A stretch of DNA of 64,000 nucleotides from Aquicoccus sp. G2-2. Its GTDB lineage: Bacteria; Pseudomonadota; Alphaproteobacteria; Rhodobacterales; Rhodobacteraceae. The stretch is taken from contig NZ_JAYDCK010000003.1 of the NCBI RefSeq assembly GCF_034555965.1, positions 3,500,653-3,564,652 of the forward strand, read 5' to 3'. The notes under the pieces are model-generated. The model ran no database searches. It saw only the letters and a list, made by a program, of their open reading frames with translations, and had not been told where the DNA came from. The position numbers and the translations under genes were made by a program. Positions 1-8,731 of this stretch are shown piece after piece (position 1 is the stretch's first letter; each line of letters starts with the position of its first letter).

Positions 1-459
1 CAATTGCGCAACGTGGCCGGTTTTGTCGAGCGCGCAGAAGCCGCCGGCGTGCGCGTTGTCACGGGCGGGCCGGTAGAGGGAGACGGCGGTTATTATTATG
101 GTCCGACGCTTTTGACGGACGTGACCCGTGACATGGAAGTGGCTCGTGCTGAGGTATTCGGGCCGGTCCTGTCGGTGCTGAGCTATGTCGATATCGACGA
201 CGCGCTGGACATTGCCAATGGTGTCGCGTTTGGGCTGGCGTCATGCCTGTTCTCGGAACGCGCCGAGGTGATCGACGCTTTCGCTGCTCGGAGCGAGAGC
301 GGCATGTTGCATATCAACGTAGGAAGTTTTCCCGAAAACCACCTGCCGTTCGTCGGCGTCAAGCAATCTGCGCTTGGGGTTGGCGGATCAAATGGCGCTT
401 CGACGGTCCAGTTCTATACCTCAGAACATACCATCTATCGCCGAGCGACGGTCCGATGA
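1..459 (+). CDS. Aldehyde dehydrogenase, C-terminal part (5' end outside window)
   Basis: This is the last 152 codons of an NAD(P)-dependent aldehyde dehydrogenase. The reading frame is open from base 1, so the true start lies upstream. The C-terminal catalytic-domain motif EVFGP is present, followed by the NGVAFGLA and HLPFVGVKQSALG segments that form the end of the fold. The cofactor-binding domain and the catalytic Cys and Glu are upstream and cannot be checked. The enzyme oxidises an aldehyde to the acid in the cytoplasm; the substrate cannot be told from this piece. An amidase follows 208 bp later on the same strand, so the two may belong to one catabolic operon. The family call is secure; the subfamily is unknown. 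Confidence 0.85.
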   Translation, partial: QLRNVAGFVERAEAAGVRVVTGGPVEGDGGYYYGPTLLTDVTRDMEVARAEVFGPVLSVLSYVDIDDALDIANGVAFGLASCLFSERAEVIDAFAARSESGMLHINVGSFPENHLPFVGVKQSALGVGGSNGASTVQFYTSEHTIYRRATVR

Positions 460-667
460 AACAGGAACTCCAGCGGTAGAGAGGGTTCGATGATGATGTC
501 GCGACCCTACGCAATATTAGCCGCGCCTATGCCCAAGTCGGCCCGTGCGACCGTGCATAGCCTTAAGAATGACGCTTCCGGAGACAGGAGCGGCCATTGG
601 AATTCTAGGACGCAGCGTGTGCTGCCGTTGAGAGCTTGAACGACTCTATTTAGCAGGGAGGCATAAT

Positions 668-2082
668 ATGACTGAAATGCATTATTGGACAATCGCAGAG
701 ACTGCAGATCGGTTGCAGCGCGGCGATGTTTCCGTGTTGGAACTCACCGAGGCACAATTGGACCGGATCACGGCGGTAAACCCGGAGATCAACGCCATCA
801 CCACACCGGTTGAAGAGGCACTGGAGGTCGCGAAGGCGCTAGATGAGCAGGGCCGCCCCGATGATGCAGGACCACTTTGGGGTGTGCCAGTTACGACCAA
901 GATCAACGTGGATCAAAAGGGCTATCCGAATTCCAACGGGATTCCAGCCAACGCGGACGCCATTGCGACCGAGGATTCTCCTCTCGTGGCCAACCTTAGA
1001 CGAGCCGGTGCAGTGATCGTCGGGCGTAACAACACGCCGGAATTCTCGTTACGTTGGTTTACGTCGAACCCGCTTCACGGCGTCACGCACAACCCTTGGG
1101 ACAAGACACTGACCCCCGGTGGTTCGAGCGGTGCTGCTGCGGCGGCGGTGGCCGCTGGGATCGGCGCGATCGGGCATGGTAACGATCTCGGCGGTTCGCT
1201 TCGGTATCCCGCCTACTGCTGCGGGGTTGCGACCATACGGCCCTCACTGGGGCGCGTTCCGTCAATGAACCCGACTCAATCGTCGATGGGGATCGAGCGA
1301 GGCCCCATTACCCAGTTGATGGCAGTGCAGGGGCCGATTGCACGATCAATTGCCGACGTTCGCGCGGGGCTGACGGCGATGGCACAAGAGGATTTGCGGG
1401 ACCCGCTTTGGGTGCATCAAGCCAGCCAGCAGCGTGATGCAAATGGTTCGTTGACGGTGGGATATGCGGTTAATCCATTCGGAGGGCAGATCGACCCGGC
1501 CGTTGAAACCGCGATGGCCACGGCTGTCACCGCGATGAAAGACAGCGGAGCGACATTGCGAGAAGTCATACCACCTTTCGCTGAAACGCTGCCTGCCCTT
1601 TGGGGAACGCTGATGTTCACCGAAACCGAGGCGCTTATTCGGCAAGCAATCGAAAGCAACGGGTCGAGTGAAATGTGGCGTTATTATCAGGATTTTGTTG
1701 GGCATTTCGAACCGACAGATGTCCGTGGCCTACTGCAGGCATTGCAGAAGAGAGCCGTTTGCCAACGTGCATGGGCAGAAATGTTCACACAAGTTGATGT
1801 TCTGATCTTGCCGACATCGCTGCAACGGCCTTTTCTTAATGGTTTGGACTTCAAAGATCCGGCAGCACTCGATGATATTGTCCCGGCTCAATCCCCCTCC
1901 TTGCGATCAATGTCTTGGGGCTGCCGTCCGCTGCTTTGCCAACACATCTGGATGGCACCACGCCGCTTGGGGTGCAATTGGTCGGGCCGATGCACGGCGA
2001 TGGCTTTGTGTTAGATGTCGCCGAACGGATGGAACGCGAGTTGGGCACGCTTTGGCAGCATCTGGCGAAGAGGAGTACTTAG
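668..2082 (+). pseudogene. Amidase signature family hydrolase, frameshifted near the 3' end
   Basis: This encodes an amidase-signature enzyme that hydrolyses a carboxamide. The Ser-cisSer-Lys triad is visible as K78 (VTTKIN), S154 in GGSSGAAAA and S177 in GGSLR. The start ATG follows a good GGGAGG ribosome site. The uninterrupted frame ends at 2014 with nonsense residues. Reading one base earlier after the C5 run at 1893-1897 restores a normal family ending, including LAINVLGLPSAALP and TPLGVQLVGP, with a stop at 2080-2082. One C is therefore missing, either as a real mutation or as a sequencing error. The restored protein would be about 471 residues, normal for the family. The substrate is unknown. 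It lies downstream of an aldehyde dehydrogenase. Confidence 0.8.
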
Positions 2083-2288
2083 GCAGCGCGTTGCGCGATG
2101 CGGGATGAGAAGCCTGCGGGAGTGGGCAAAATGTGGCGGTCAGGCAGCTTTTCGTTGGTATGAAACAGACCGGCGATCGTCTGGGGCGGCATATTTACAG
2201 GAGAAGCCCGCTTGGGGAATTGAATCCTACCCCCGAGCCAAGCTCGCCTACCTCTCTGAGTGACGCTGCGCGCGGCTGTGATCGCGCC

Positions 2289-2720
2289 CTAAGCTGAGGC
2301 GATACCCTCGCCGCGCATCTGGGCCTGATAGTCGTTGATGCGCCAATCTGCGCGGAACAGCCAGCTGGGTTCGGGTTGGCGTTTGGCGTGGTCGGTGCTG
2401 ATCTCGACTTCGTCGAAGCCGCAGCGCCGGGCCATGGTGTATTGATCGGCGAGCAGCGGGCCGGAGGCGCGCAGGCGGCCTTTGTAGCCCATCAGGCGCA
2501 GTTGGCGGGCCAGTGTGAAGCCTCGGCCATCGGCGAAGCTGGCAAAGGCGATGCGGATCATCCCCAACCCGTGCAGGCTCTCGACCAGATCGGCCGGGTC
2601 GATGTCCCCAGGGAGGTCGAGCCCGGCGCCGTTTTCGCCGGTGATCTCGCGGCGGCTCGGGGTGAAGCCGTGTGGCCAGTCTTCGGCGGTGAAGCCGGTG
2701 TCGCGGATGAGGACACTCAT
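2289..2720 (-). CDS. DUF934 protein of the sulfite reduction operon
   Basis: This is a 143-residue cytoplasmic protein of the DUF934 family, which almost always lies next to assimilatory sulfite reductase and APS/PAPS reductase genes in proteobacteria. The sequence shows a central LHGLGMIRIAF and FADGRGFTLARQLR stretch and a C-terminal YTMARRCGFDEVEI region typical of the family. No catalytic motif is recognised. Its ATG at 2718-2720 overlaps the cysH stop, so translation is probably coupled, and it is the last gene of the five-gene operon. The family is thought to help sulfite reduction, but the molecular role is not known to me. A much longer open frame continues upstream in the same phase, but it is antisense-type noise inside cysH. 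Confidence 0.85.
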   Translation of the reverse strand: MSVLIRDTGFTAEDWPHGFTPSRREITGENGAGLDLPGDIDPADLVESLHGLGMIRIAFASFADGRGFTLARQLRLMGYKGRLRASGPLLADQYTMARRCGFDEVEISTDHAKRQPEPSWLFRADWRINDYQAQMRGEGIASA

Positions 2721-3439
2721 GTGTTTGCTCCTGTTCTGAGGGCTTGGCCCGTGTCGAAATGGATGCCGCATTCGGTCTTGGTGCTGCCTTGCCAGCGGCC
2801 ACTGCGCCCCTGTCCGGGTGCGGTGCAGGGGGCGCAACCGACCGAGCCGTAGCCGCGCGCGATCAGTGGATGGGGCGGTAGATTGTTGGTGCTGATATAG
2901 GCGGTGATGTCGGCGCTGGACCAGTTGGCCAGCGGGTTGAGCTTGATCCGCCCGGTGCCGGGTTCGGGTTCGAACAATTCCAGCGCTTCGCGCTTGCCGC
3001 CCTGAAATCGCTTGCGCCCGCTGATCCAGGCATCGAAGCTTTTGAGCCCTTTGAGGAGTGGGGCGGTCTTGCGCAGAGCGCAGCAGGTGTCGGGCGCGCT
3101 CTGATGCAGTGTGCCGGTCGGGTCGGCGGCGGCGAGCTGCTGCGCGTCGGCCCGCAGTAGCCGCACATCGGTGAGGCCGAGCCGCGCGCTCAGTCTGCGC
3201 TGATAATCCAGCGTTTCGGGGAAAAGCATTTCGGTGTCGATGAAAAGCACTGGCGTATCGGGGCGGATCAGCGAAACCATATGCAGCAGCACAACCGCTT
3301 CGGTGCCGAAGCTTGAGACCAGCGCCGCCTTGCCGAACTGCTTTTCCATCAGCGCGGAGTGCAGCAGGCCGACCGCCTGCGCGCGGGCGAACCGGGTGTT
3401 CAGACATGTGGCGCGCTGTGACAGATCATTCGGCGGCAT
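2717..3439 (-). CDS. cysH: Phosphoadenylyl/adenylyl-sulfate reductase
   Basis: This enzyme reduces APS (or PAPS) to sulfite in assimilatory sulfate reduction. The 240-residue protein has the PP-loop nucleotide site (SSFGTE, residues 42-47). It also has the Cys pair C119-C120, the second pair C202/C205 (GCAPC) and the catalytic Cys in ECGIH (C224). The CC...CxxC arrangement binds a [4Fe-4S] cluster and is the mark of the APS-preferring, thioredoxin-dependent branch, so APS is the more likely substrate. The gene overlaps the end of cysI by 14 bp and the start of the DUF934 gene by 4 bp. Confidence 0.93.
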   Translation of the reverse strand: MPPNDLSQRATCLNTRFARAQAVGLLHSALMEKQFGKAALVSSFGTEAVVLLHMVSLIRPDTPVLFIDTEMLFPETLDYQRRLSARLGLTDVRLLRADAQQLAAADPTGTLHQSAPDTCCALRKTAPLLKGLKSFDAWISGRKRFQGGKREALELFEPEPGTGRIKLNPLANWSSADITAYISTNNLPPHPLIARGYGSVGCAPCTAPGQGRSGRWQGSTKTECGIHFDTGQALRTGANT

Positions 3440-5093
3440 GGGCGCTCACCTCTTCGTAAAGGGCGGCCTTGAACGGGGCGAGGCCGACGCGGCGATAGGT
3501 TTCGAGGAAGGTTTCGTCGGGGCTTTCGCGCAGACCGAGATAGGCCAGCACGATGCGCTCGACCGCGGGGACGATTTCGTCATCGGCAAAGCCGCGGCCG
3601 GTGCGGGTGCCGAGCGTGGCGTCAAGCGTGTGATCGCCGCCGAGGGTGATCTGGTAATTTTCGACACCGGCGCGATCCAGCCCGAGAATGCCGATATGGC
3701 CGACATGATGATGGCCGCAGGCATTGATGCAGCCCGAGATCTTGAGCTTGAGCGGACCGATATCGTGTTCGAGTTTGAGCGTTTTGAACCGCTCGGCAAT
3801 CTGCTGTGCAATCGGGATCGAGCGGGCGGTCGCGAGCGCACAGTAATCCATGCCGGGGCAAGCGATGATGTCCGAGATCAGCCCGATATTCGCGGTGGCC
3901 AGCCCATGTTCGCCAAGCCTGCGGTGCAACGCCGGGAGATCGGCGCGGTGAACGTGGGGCAGGATCACGTTCTGCTCATGCGAGATGCGCAGTTCATCAT
4001 GGCTGAAGTCTCGGGCGAGGTCTGCCATGACGCGCATTTGCGCGGCACTGGCGTCGCCGGGGGTTTTGCCATGCGCTTTGAGCGAGATCGAAACGATGGC
4101 GTGATCAGCGCGTCTATGGGCCGCGAGGTTGGTATCGGCCCAGGCGCGAAACACCGGGTCTGCTGTGCGGGCGGCCTCGTAAGCTGCTGTGTCGCCGGAT
4201 TTGAACGCGGGCGGGGCGAAGGCGGCGCGGAGTGTTTCGAGCCGGGCCTGATCGGCGCCGGAATAGCCCGGCCGGTAAGTCGCAAAGCGCGCGTCGACCC
4301 GGCGGCGGATTTCGTCGACGCCAAGCTCGTGCACGGTGATTTTGATCCGTGCCTTATGTTTGTTGTCGCGCCGCCCGATCTGATTCCAGACTGAAACGAT
4401 GGCTTCGAGATAGGGCAGCAGGTCGGCCTGTGGCAGGAACGGATTGAGCACCTTGGCCAGGATCGGCGTGCGGCCAAGCCCGCCGCCGACGGCGACCTCG
4501 AAACCGGTTTCGCCGCCCTGTTGGACGATCCGCAGGCCGATATCATGCGAGCGGGTGACCGCGCGGTCAGTCGCGCTTGCGATGACGGCGATCTTGAACT
4601 TGCGCGGCATGAACTGAAACTCCGGGTGGTCGGTGCTCCATTGCCGGATCAATTCGGCCACCGGGCGTGGGTCGGTGATTTCGTCGGCCGCGGCACCGGC
4701 GAAATGATCGGAGGTGACGTTGCGGATGGTGTTGCCGGAGGTCTGAATCGAGTGAATGCCAACCTCGTTTAGCGCTTCGAGAATGTCAGGGATATCGGTG
4801 AGCCGGGGCCAGTTGAACTGAATATTCTGGCGGGTGGTGAAATGGCCGTAACCTTTGTCCCAGCGCTCGGCCACGTCGGCGAAGCGGTGCATCTGTGCGC
4901 TGTTGAGCGTGCCATAGGGGATGGCGATCCGCAGCATGTAGGCGTGCAGTTGAAGATAGACGCCGTTCATCAGACGGAGCGGCTTGAACTCGGCCTCGGT
5001 CAGCTCACCCGCAAGGCGGCGGGTGATCTGTGCGCGGAACTGGGCGATGCGCCGGGCGTGAAAGGCGCGGTCGAATTCAGAGTGCTGATACAT
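3426..5093 (-). CDS. cysI: Nitrite/sulfite reductase haemoprotein (CysI-type)
   Basis: This 555-residue sirohaem and [4Fe-4S] enzyme makes the six-electron reduction of sulfite to sulfide. It has the two duplicated ferredoxin-like and sirohaem halves of the family. The cluster-ligand cysteines near the C-terminus are C412/C418 (CPGMDYC) and C455/C459 (GCINACGHHH). The start was placed at the ATG for MYQHSEF; a longer open frame reaches 5348 but runs through the DUF2849 gene. No flavoprotein subunit (CysJ) is encoded nearby, so electrons probably come from ferredoxin or another carrier, possibly with help from the operon DUF proteins. The start overlaps the DUF2849 gene by 17 bp. Confidence 0.93.
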   Translation of the reverse strand: MYQHSEFDRAFHARRIAQFRAQITRRLAGELTEAEFKPLRLMNGVYLQLHAYMLRIAIPYGTLNSAQMHRFADVAERWDKGYGHFTTRQNIQFNWPRLTDIPDILEALNEVGIHSIQTSGNTIRNVTSDHFAGAAADEITDPRPVAELIRQWSTDHPEFQFMPRKFKIAVIASATDRAVTRSHDIGLRIVQQGGETGFEVAVGGGLGRTPILAKVLNPFLPQADLLPYLEAIVSVWNQIGRRDNKHKARIKITVHELGVDEIRRRVDARFATYRPGYSGADQARLETLRAAFAPPAFKSGDTAAYEAARTADPVFRAWADTNLAAHRRADHAIVSISLKAHGKTPGDASAAQMRVMADLARDFSHDELRISHEQNVILPHVHRADLPALHRRLGEHGLATANIGLISDIIACPGMDYCALATARSIPIAQQIAERFKTLKLEHDIGPLKLKISGCINACGHHHVGHIGILGLDRAGVENYQITLGGDHTLDATLGTRTGRGFADDEIVPAVERIVLAYLGLRESPDETFLETYRRVGLAPFKAALYEEVSAHAAE

Positions 5094-5391
5094 GGGGGCG
5101 CTCCTGCTGTTCGGCTTGTTTTCCAAGAAAGCGATTGGACGGGCCGCGCCGGCGGAAGGCCTCGCGGAAATGGGTGGGGCCGGGTATGCCAGCGTCGAGG
5201 GCGACGACGATGAGGTAGACGTCGACAACTTCGCCGGTGCGGCGCTGAGCCGTTTCGAGCGCGGCTTTGGCGTCTTCCTCAACGGTGAAAACATGCGCGT
5301 CCTCAAGCCTGCGCACCCAGCGGCCCATATGGTCGAGATAGACGACATCGCCTTCGACCAGTGCGTTGGCGGTCACGACTTGGGGTTTCAT
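5077..5391 (-). CDS. DUF2849 protein, sulfite reductase operon
   Basis: This 104-residue protein is of the DUF2849 family, typically found between cysG and the sulfite reductase gene in alphaproteobacteria. The N-terminus (VVTANALVEGDVVYLD) and the following WVRRLEDAHVFT stretch are typical. The rest is basic and lacks recognisable catalytic residues. The ATG at 5389-5391 overlaps the cysG stop (ATGA), and its end overlaps the cysI start, so it is tightly coupled to both. A role in sulfite reductase assembly or electron delivery is plausible from position only. Confidence 0.85.
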   Translation of the reverse strand: MKPQVVTANALVEGDVVYLDHMGRWVRRLEDAHVFTVEEDAKAALETAQRRTGEVVDVYLIVVALDAGIPGPTHFREAFRRRGPSNRFLGKQAEQQERPHVSAL

Positions 5392-6761
5392 AGGGCAACC
5401 TCCTTTTGCTGTACTGCTTGCGCCGCGCGCGGGGCGAGGCCGACGAGGGTCAGTGCGGGGCCGGACAGGCGGGCGCGCGATATGTCGGCGGCGAGTTGGG
5501 CGAGCGTGGAGGCGATGATCCGCTGTTCGGGGTGGGAGGCGTTCTCCACGATGCTGACCGGGGTTGAGGGATCGGCGCCGTGCATCAGCAGGCGCCCCTG
5601 AATGAACCGGGCGGCGCGCTTGCCCATGTAGATCGCCGTGACCTCGCCCCGGCGGGCCAGCCCGCGCCAGTCCTGTTCGGCAAAGCCCTGCATGTCGTGC
5701 GCGGTCATCAGGCGGACCTCGTGGTTGCGGCCCCGTTTGGTCAGGCTTTGGCCAAGGGCTGCCACGCTGGCGGAGGCGGCGGTGATGCCGGGGATAATGG
5801 ACCAGCCGATGGCCTGCGCGTCGAGCGCGTCGATCTCTTCGTCGAGCCGCCCGAACACCGTTGGATCGCCGCCTTTGAGCCGCACCACCTGCGCGCCCTC
5901 TCTGGCATGGCGGAGCATCAGCGCGTTGATCTCGCTCTGGCGGATGGAGGGGCCGAAACCTTGTTTGCCTGCGGCGATCAGGACGGCTTCGCGGCGGCAA
6001 AGCTCAAGCACCGGCGCAGAGACCAGCCGGTCGTGGATCACCACATCGGCGGTATCCAGCGCTTTGCGGGCCTTCAGGGTGAGCAACTCTGGATCACCCG
6101 GGCCTGCGCCGACGAAGCTGACATGGCCGGGGCGCGGGGTGCGCGCGAGATGCGCGTCAAGCAGGGACTCAAACGCGGCCTCTTCGTTACCGGGGGTGTC
6201 GGAGCGGGTGTTGAAATAGTAGTCCGCCCAGAAATCGCGCTGGGCGCGGCCCGCGGGCAGAGCCGCCGCGCGGGAGCGGAAGCGTTTGCCGATCTGCGCA
6301 AGGCGGCCGATGCTTTGTGGCAGGAGGGCTTCGAACTTCGCCTTGAGCGCGCGGGCGAGAACCGGTGCGGCGCCTTCGGTGGCGATGGCGATGGTGAGTG
6401 GGGCACGATCAACGATGGCGGGGGTGATGAAGTCGCTGTCGTCAAGCTGATCGACGATATTCACCAGCGCGCCTTCGGCGCGGGCGATTTCGGCGGTGCG
6501 GCGGCGCTCTCCCTCGGCTTCATTGGCGGCGTAAAACAGCAGCGCGCCGCGCACGTCGCCCGCAGCGAGCGCGCGCGGGATCAGTGTGAGCCGCCCCTCG
6601 GCAGCCCATTGCGTGAGCGTTGGGGCGGGGGAGGCGCTGAACACTTCGAGCGTCGCGCGGGTTTTCAGCAACAGCCGCAGCTTGGCCAGCGCAACCTCAC
6701 CGCCACCCGCGACGGTCACACGTTTGTCTGTCAGGTCGGCAAAGATCGGGTAGTGGTTCAT
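5388..6761 (-). CDS. cysG: Sirohaem synthase (trifunctional CysG)
   Basis: This 457-residue enzyme makes the sirohaem cofactor used by the sulfite reductase downstream. The N-terminal precorrin-2 dehydrogenase/ferrochelatase half has its NAD-binding loop VTVAGGGEVALAK (residues 15-27). The C-terminal half is uroporphyrinogen-III C-methyltransferase, starting at VSFVGAGPGDPELLTL (about residue 214), with the VVRLKGGDPTVFGR motif further on. Length and domain order match CysG. It is the first gene of the minus-strand operon cysG-DUF2849-cysI-cysH-DUF934, so the operon promoter must lie above 6761. Confidence 0.94.
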   Translation of the reverse strand: MNHYPIFADLTDKRVTVAGGGEVALAKLRLLLKTRATLEVFSASPAPTLTQWAAEGRLTLIPRALAAGDVRGALLFYAANEAEGERRRTAEIARAEGALVNIVDQLDDSDFITPAIVDRAPLTIAIATEGAAPVLARALKAKFEALLPQSIGRLAQIGKRFRSRAAALPAGRAQRDFWADYYFNTRSDTPGNEEAAFESLLDAHLARTPRPGHVSFVGAGPGDPELLTLKARKALDTADVVIHDRLVSAPVLELCRREAVLIAAGKQGFGPSIRQSEINALMLRHAREGAQVVRLKGGDPTVFGRLDEEIDALDAQAIGWSIIPGITAASASVAALGQSLTKRGRNHEVRLMTAHDMQGFAEQDWRGLARRGEVTAIYMGKRAARFIQGRLLMHGADPSTPVSIVENASHPEQRIIASTLAQLAADISRARLSGPALTLVGLAPRAAQAVQQKEVAL

Positions 6762-6785
6762 CGGCCATCCGCCTTTTGAAAAACA

Positions 6786-6818
6786 TTCAATCTTTATAGA
6801 ATGATTTCCTTTAGAATT
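6786..6818 (-). promoter_or_regulatory. Candidate operator/promoter upstream of cysG
   Basis: Within 60 bp upstream of the cysG start there is an AT-rich block in otherwise GC-rich DNA. It holds two similar elements, CTTTATAGAAT (6792-6802) and CTTTAGAAT (6809-6817), read on the plus strand and 17 bp apart. On the gene strand the first element contains TATAAAG, which could serve as a -10. The repeat could bind a sulfur regulator, but I cannot assign one. Confidence 0.3.
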
Positions 6819-7018
6819 GCTATACGGCGCGGCAAATAAGGAAAATACGATCTTCTCGTGATAATAAGCGGAACAATATTCAATTCGGGCGTGAATCGCA
6901 GGATCACCGGGTCGGGCGCTACGCTTCTTGCGAAACAGGCGCAGGGGAGGCAGGCGCTTTTGGCGAGCAGCAAGGGCGTTGGCGGTGTCGATTCAGACAG
7001 TGAAAATCGGCTATAAGC

Positions 7019-7084
7019 GCCACCGTCGAGGTTTCGTACAAGACCATCCGGCGTTGGAGCAACAGGTTTGGTCCGCTGATTGCC
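7019..7084 (+). mobile_element. Remnant of an IS6-family transposase
   Basis: A 22-codon stretch reads VEVSYKTIRRWSNRFGP followed by LIA. This closely fits the helix-turn-helix segment of IS6-family transposases, whose usual form is VSYETIRxWxxKFGPxIA. There is an in-frame stop upstream (7001-7003), and the WHLDE catalytic region does not follow, so only a fragment of about 66 bp survives. It sits in the 430-bp gap between cysG and the second amidase (6762-7191). Apart from the cysG upstream repeat and a hairpin at 7168-7184, I see nothing else in that gap. Confidence 0.6.
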
Positions 7085-7167
7085 CCCTCGATTCTGCTGA
7101 TTCTTGACGAAGAACGATTCCTGCGCCTGCTGCAAACGCAGCGAAGCCATTCAGAATGTCGTGCAGG

Positions 7168-7184
7168 AAAGCGCCGGCCGGCGC
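7168..7184 (-). terminator. Possible terminator after the second amidase
   Basis: A perfect GCGCCGGCCGGCGC palindrome at 7171-7184 can fold as a 5-bp GC stem with a GGCC loop. On the minus strand it is followed by TTTCC, 8 bp past the stop of the amidase. The T run is short. Confidence 0.4.
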
Positions 7185-7191
7185 GACCGTC

Positions 7192-8607
7192 TTAGGGCCG
7201 GTTCTTCGCGCTGCGAAACCAGCCGCCAACTTCCGTTTCAAACGCCATCGCCGCCTGAAATGCGACCTCGTCGCGATAAGCGGGGGCGACGATCTGCAAC
7301 CCGGTGGGAACGCCGGTCGCGCCAAACCCTGAGGGCACGGAAATCACCGGGCAGCGACTCATCATGTTGAATGGCGTGGTCAGCAGCCAGCCCAGTTCCG
7401 GCGCCACCGGAACGCCTTCGATTTCAAGCTTGTCCGTGGTCGGGTCAAATTCGGCCGGGATGGCGGGGATCGCCGTTGTCGGGCAAATCAGACAATCGTA
7501 ATCCGCCAGCATTGGCCCGAGTTTCCTGTAAGCGTCGCCCGCGACCTCCAGCGTGCGCACGAAATCACGTGCGGTCGAGCTGAGCGAGTTCTCGGCAAAG
7601 GCGCGGCAATAGGTGGTCATCAACTCGGCGTTCGCTTCGAGCTCCTCGGAAATCGAGCCGCCGAAAATATGGGTGAGATAGGCCATGCAGGCTTCCGGCA
7701 CTTCCGGCCCCCAGCCAATATCGACCTCCTCGACCGAAGCCCCAAGAGAGCGGAACACATCGGCAGCGGCGCGCGTGTTGCGCTGCACCTCTTCGCTGAT
7801 CGTGTAGCTGCCGAGATCCATCGACAGCGCGATCCGCCAGCCCTTGATATCGGGATAATGCGTGGGCAGCGTCAGCTTGGGATAAAGCGATGCGATATCG
7901 AGAGGCGTTGGTCCACTCATGACGTTTTGCAGCAGGATCGCATCCTTGACCGAACGCGCCAACGGCCCGGTGTGGCAATAGAAATCAAGGTTGAATGGCG
8001 GATCGTCAGGGTTGCGGCCATAGGGCGGTTTATACCCCACCACGCCACAGCACGATGACGGGATACGGATCGACCCGCCGATATCTGACCCGGTGGCAAG
8101 CGACGATGTGCCGCTGGCCAGAGACGCGGCAGACCCGCCGGACGACCCGCCCGGCGTGAAAGCGGGGTTCCACGGGTTGCGCGTCACCCCCCAGAGCCGG
8201 GTCCAGCAGAAACCCGCCACGGAAAATTCCGGTGTTGCCGTGCGGGCGTGAACAATGGCCCCTTCGTCCAGAATCCGCTGGTTCATCACCGAAGTTTCCT
8301 CGGGCACGAAATCCTTGGTGATCAAAGAGCCATATGACGTGGGTTTACCGGCAATATGGCTCTCGTCCTTGATCGCCACCGCCAAGCCGTCAAGACAGCC
8401 GCGCGGCGCGCCCTTGGCCCAGCGCGCTTCAGAGGCGCGGGCCGCATCGCGGGCTTCTTCGAAATGCGTGAAGGTAAAGGCGTTGACGATCTCATGGCTC
8501 GCCTCGGCCTGTGCAATCTGCGCGTCGAGAAGTTCAACCGGGGAAAGCGACTTGTCGGCAAACCGCGCAAGCGCCTCTGTCGCGGTCAGGTAGAGGAGAT
8601 CGGTCAT
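7192..8607 (-). CDS. Amidase signature family hydrolase
   Basis: This is a 471-residue amidase-signature enzyme that hydrolyses C-N amide bonds in the cytoplasm. Catalytic Lys K80 (VAIKDE), cis-Ser S156 (GGSSGGSAAS) and nucleophile S179 (GSDIGGSIRIP) are all present, and the length is normal. It lies downstream of a spermidine/putrescine-type ABC importer on the same strand, separated by a strong hairpin at 8692-8721, so it may have its own promoter or be read through. Context suggests it acts on an amide or amidated amine brought in by the transporter; the actual substrate is unknown. GatA was considered and rejected, because no gatB or gatC is adjacent and this family is broad. Confidence 0.88.
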   Translation of the reverse strand: MTDLLYLTATEALARFADKSLSPVELLDAQIAQAEASHEIVNAFTFTHFEEARDAARASEARWAKGAPRGCLDGLAVAIKDESHIAGKPTSYGSLITKDFVPEETSVMNQRILDEGAIVHARTATPEFSVAGFCWTRLWGVTRNPWNPAFTPGGSSGGSAASLASGTSSLATGSDIGGSIRIPSSCCGVVGYKPPYGRNPDDPPFNLDFYCHTGPLARSVKDAILLQNVMSGPTPLDIASLYPKLTLPTHYPDIKGWRIALSMDLGSYTISEEVQRNTRAAADVFRSLGASVEEVDIGWGPEVPEACMAYLTHIFGGSISEELEANAELMTTYCRAFAENSLSSTARDFVRTLEVAGDAYRKLGPMLADYDCLICPTTAIPAIPAEFDPTTDKLEIEGVPVAPELGWLLTTPFNMMSRCPVISVPSGFGATGVPTGLQIVAPAYRDEVAFQAAMAFETEVGGWFRSAKNRP

Positions 8608-8691
8608 GTATTTGTCCTTGGATTGGCGATGGCGAAAACACCTGCACGCAATGCGCGGCCCCCGCGCTTACGGTCATTGAAACGCGTCAGG

Positions 8692-8721
8692 AAAGGCCCC
8701 GGCGAAGTATCCGGGGCCTTT
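8692..8721 (-). terminator. Rho-independent-type terminator after the binding-protein gene
   Basis: The two arms AAAGGCCCCGG (8692-8702) and CCGGGGCCTTT (8711-8721) pair perfectly around an 8-base loop. The hairpin lies 10 bp past the stop of the substrate-binding protein and is followed by T residues on the minus strand. It probably ends the ABC transporter transcript or attenuates it before the amidase gene. Confidence 0.75.
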
Positions 8722-8731
8722 GGGGGGTGAC

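Noticed and set aside
3234..4394. 386-codon plus-strand open frame opposite cysI and cysH
   Set aside because: It runs antisense through two clear genes, has low-complexity GC-rich composition and no family motifs; typical shadow in GC-rich DNA.
5580..6779. 399-codon plus-strand open frame opposite cysG
   Set aside because: Antisense to a complete, motif-bearing CysG; repetitive Gly/Ala/Arg composition only.
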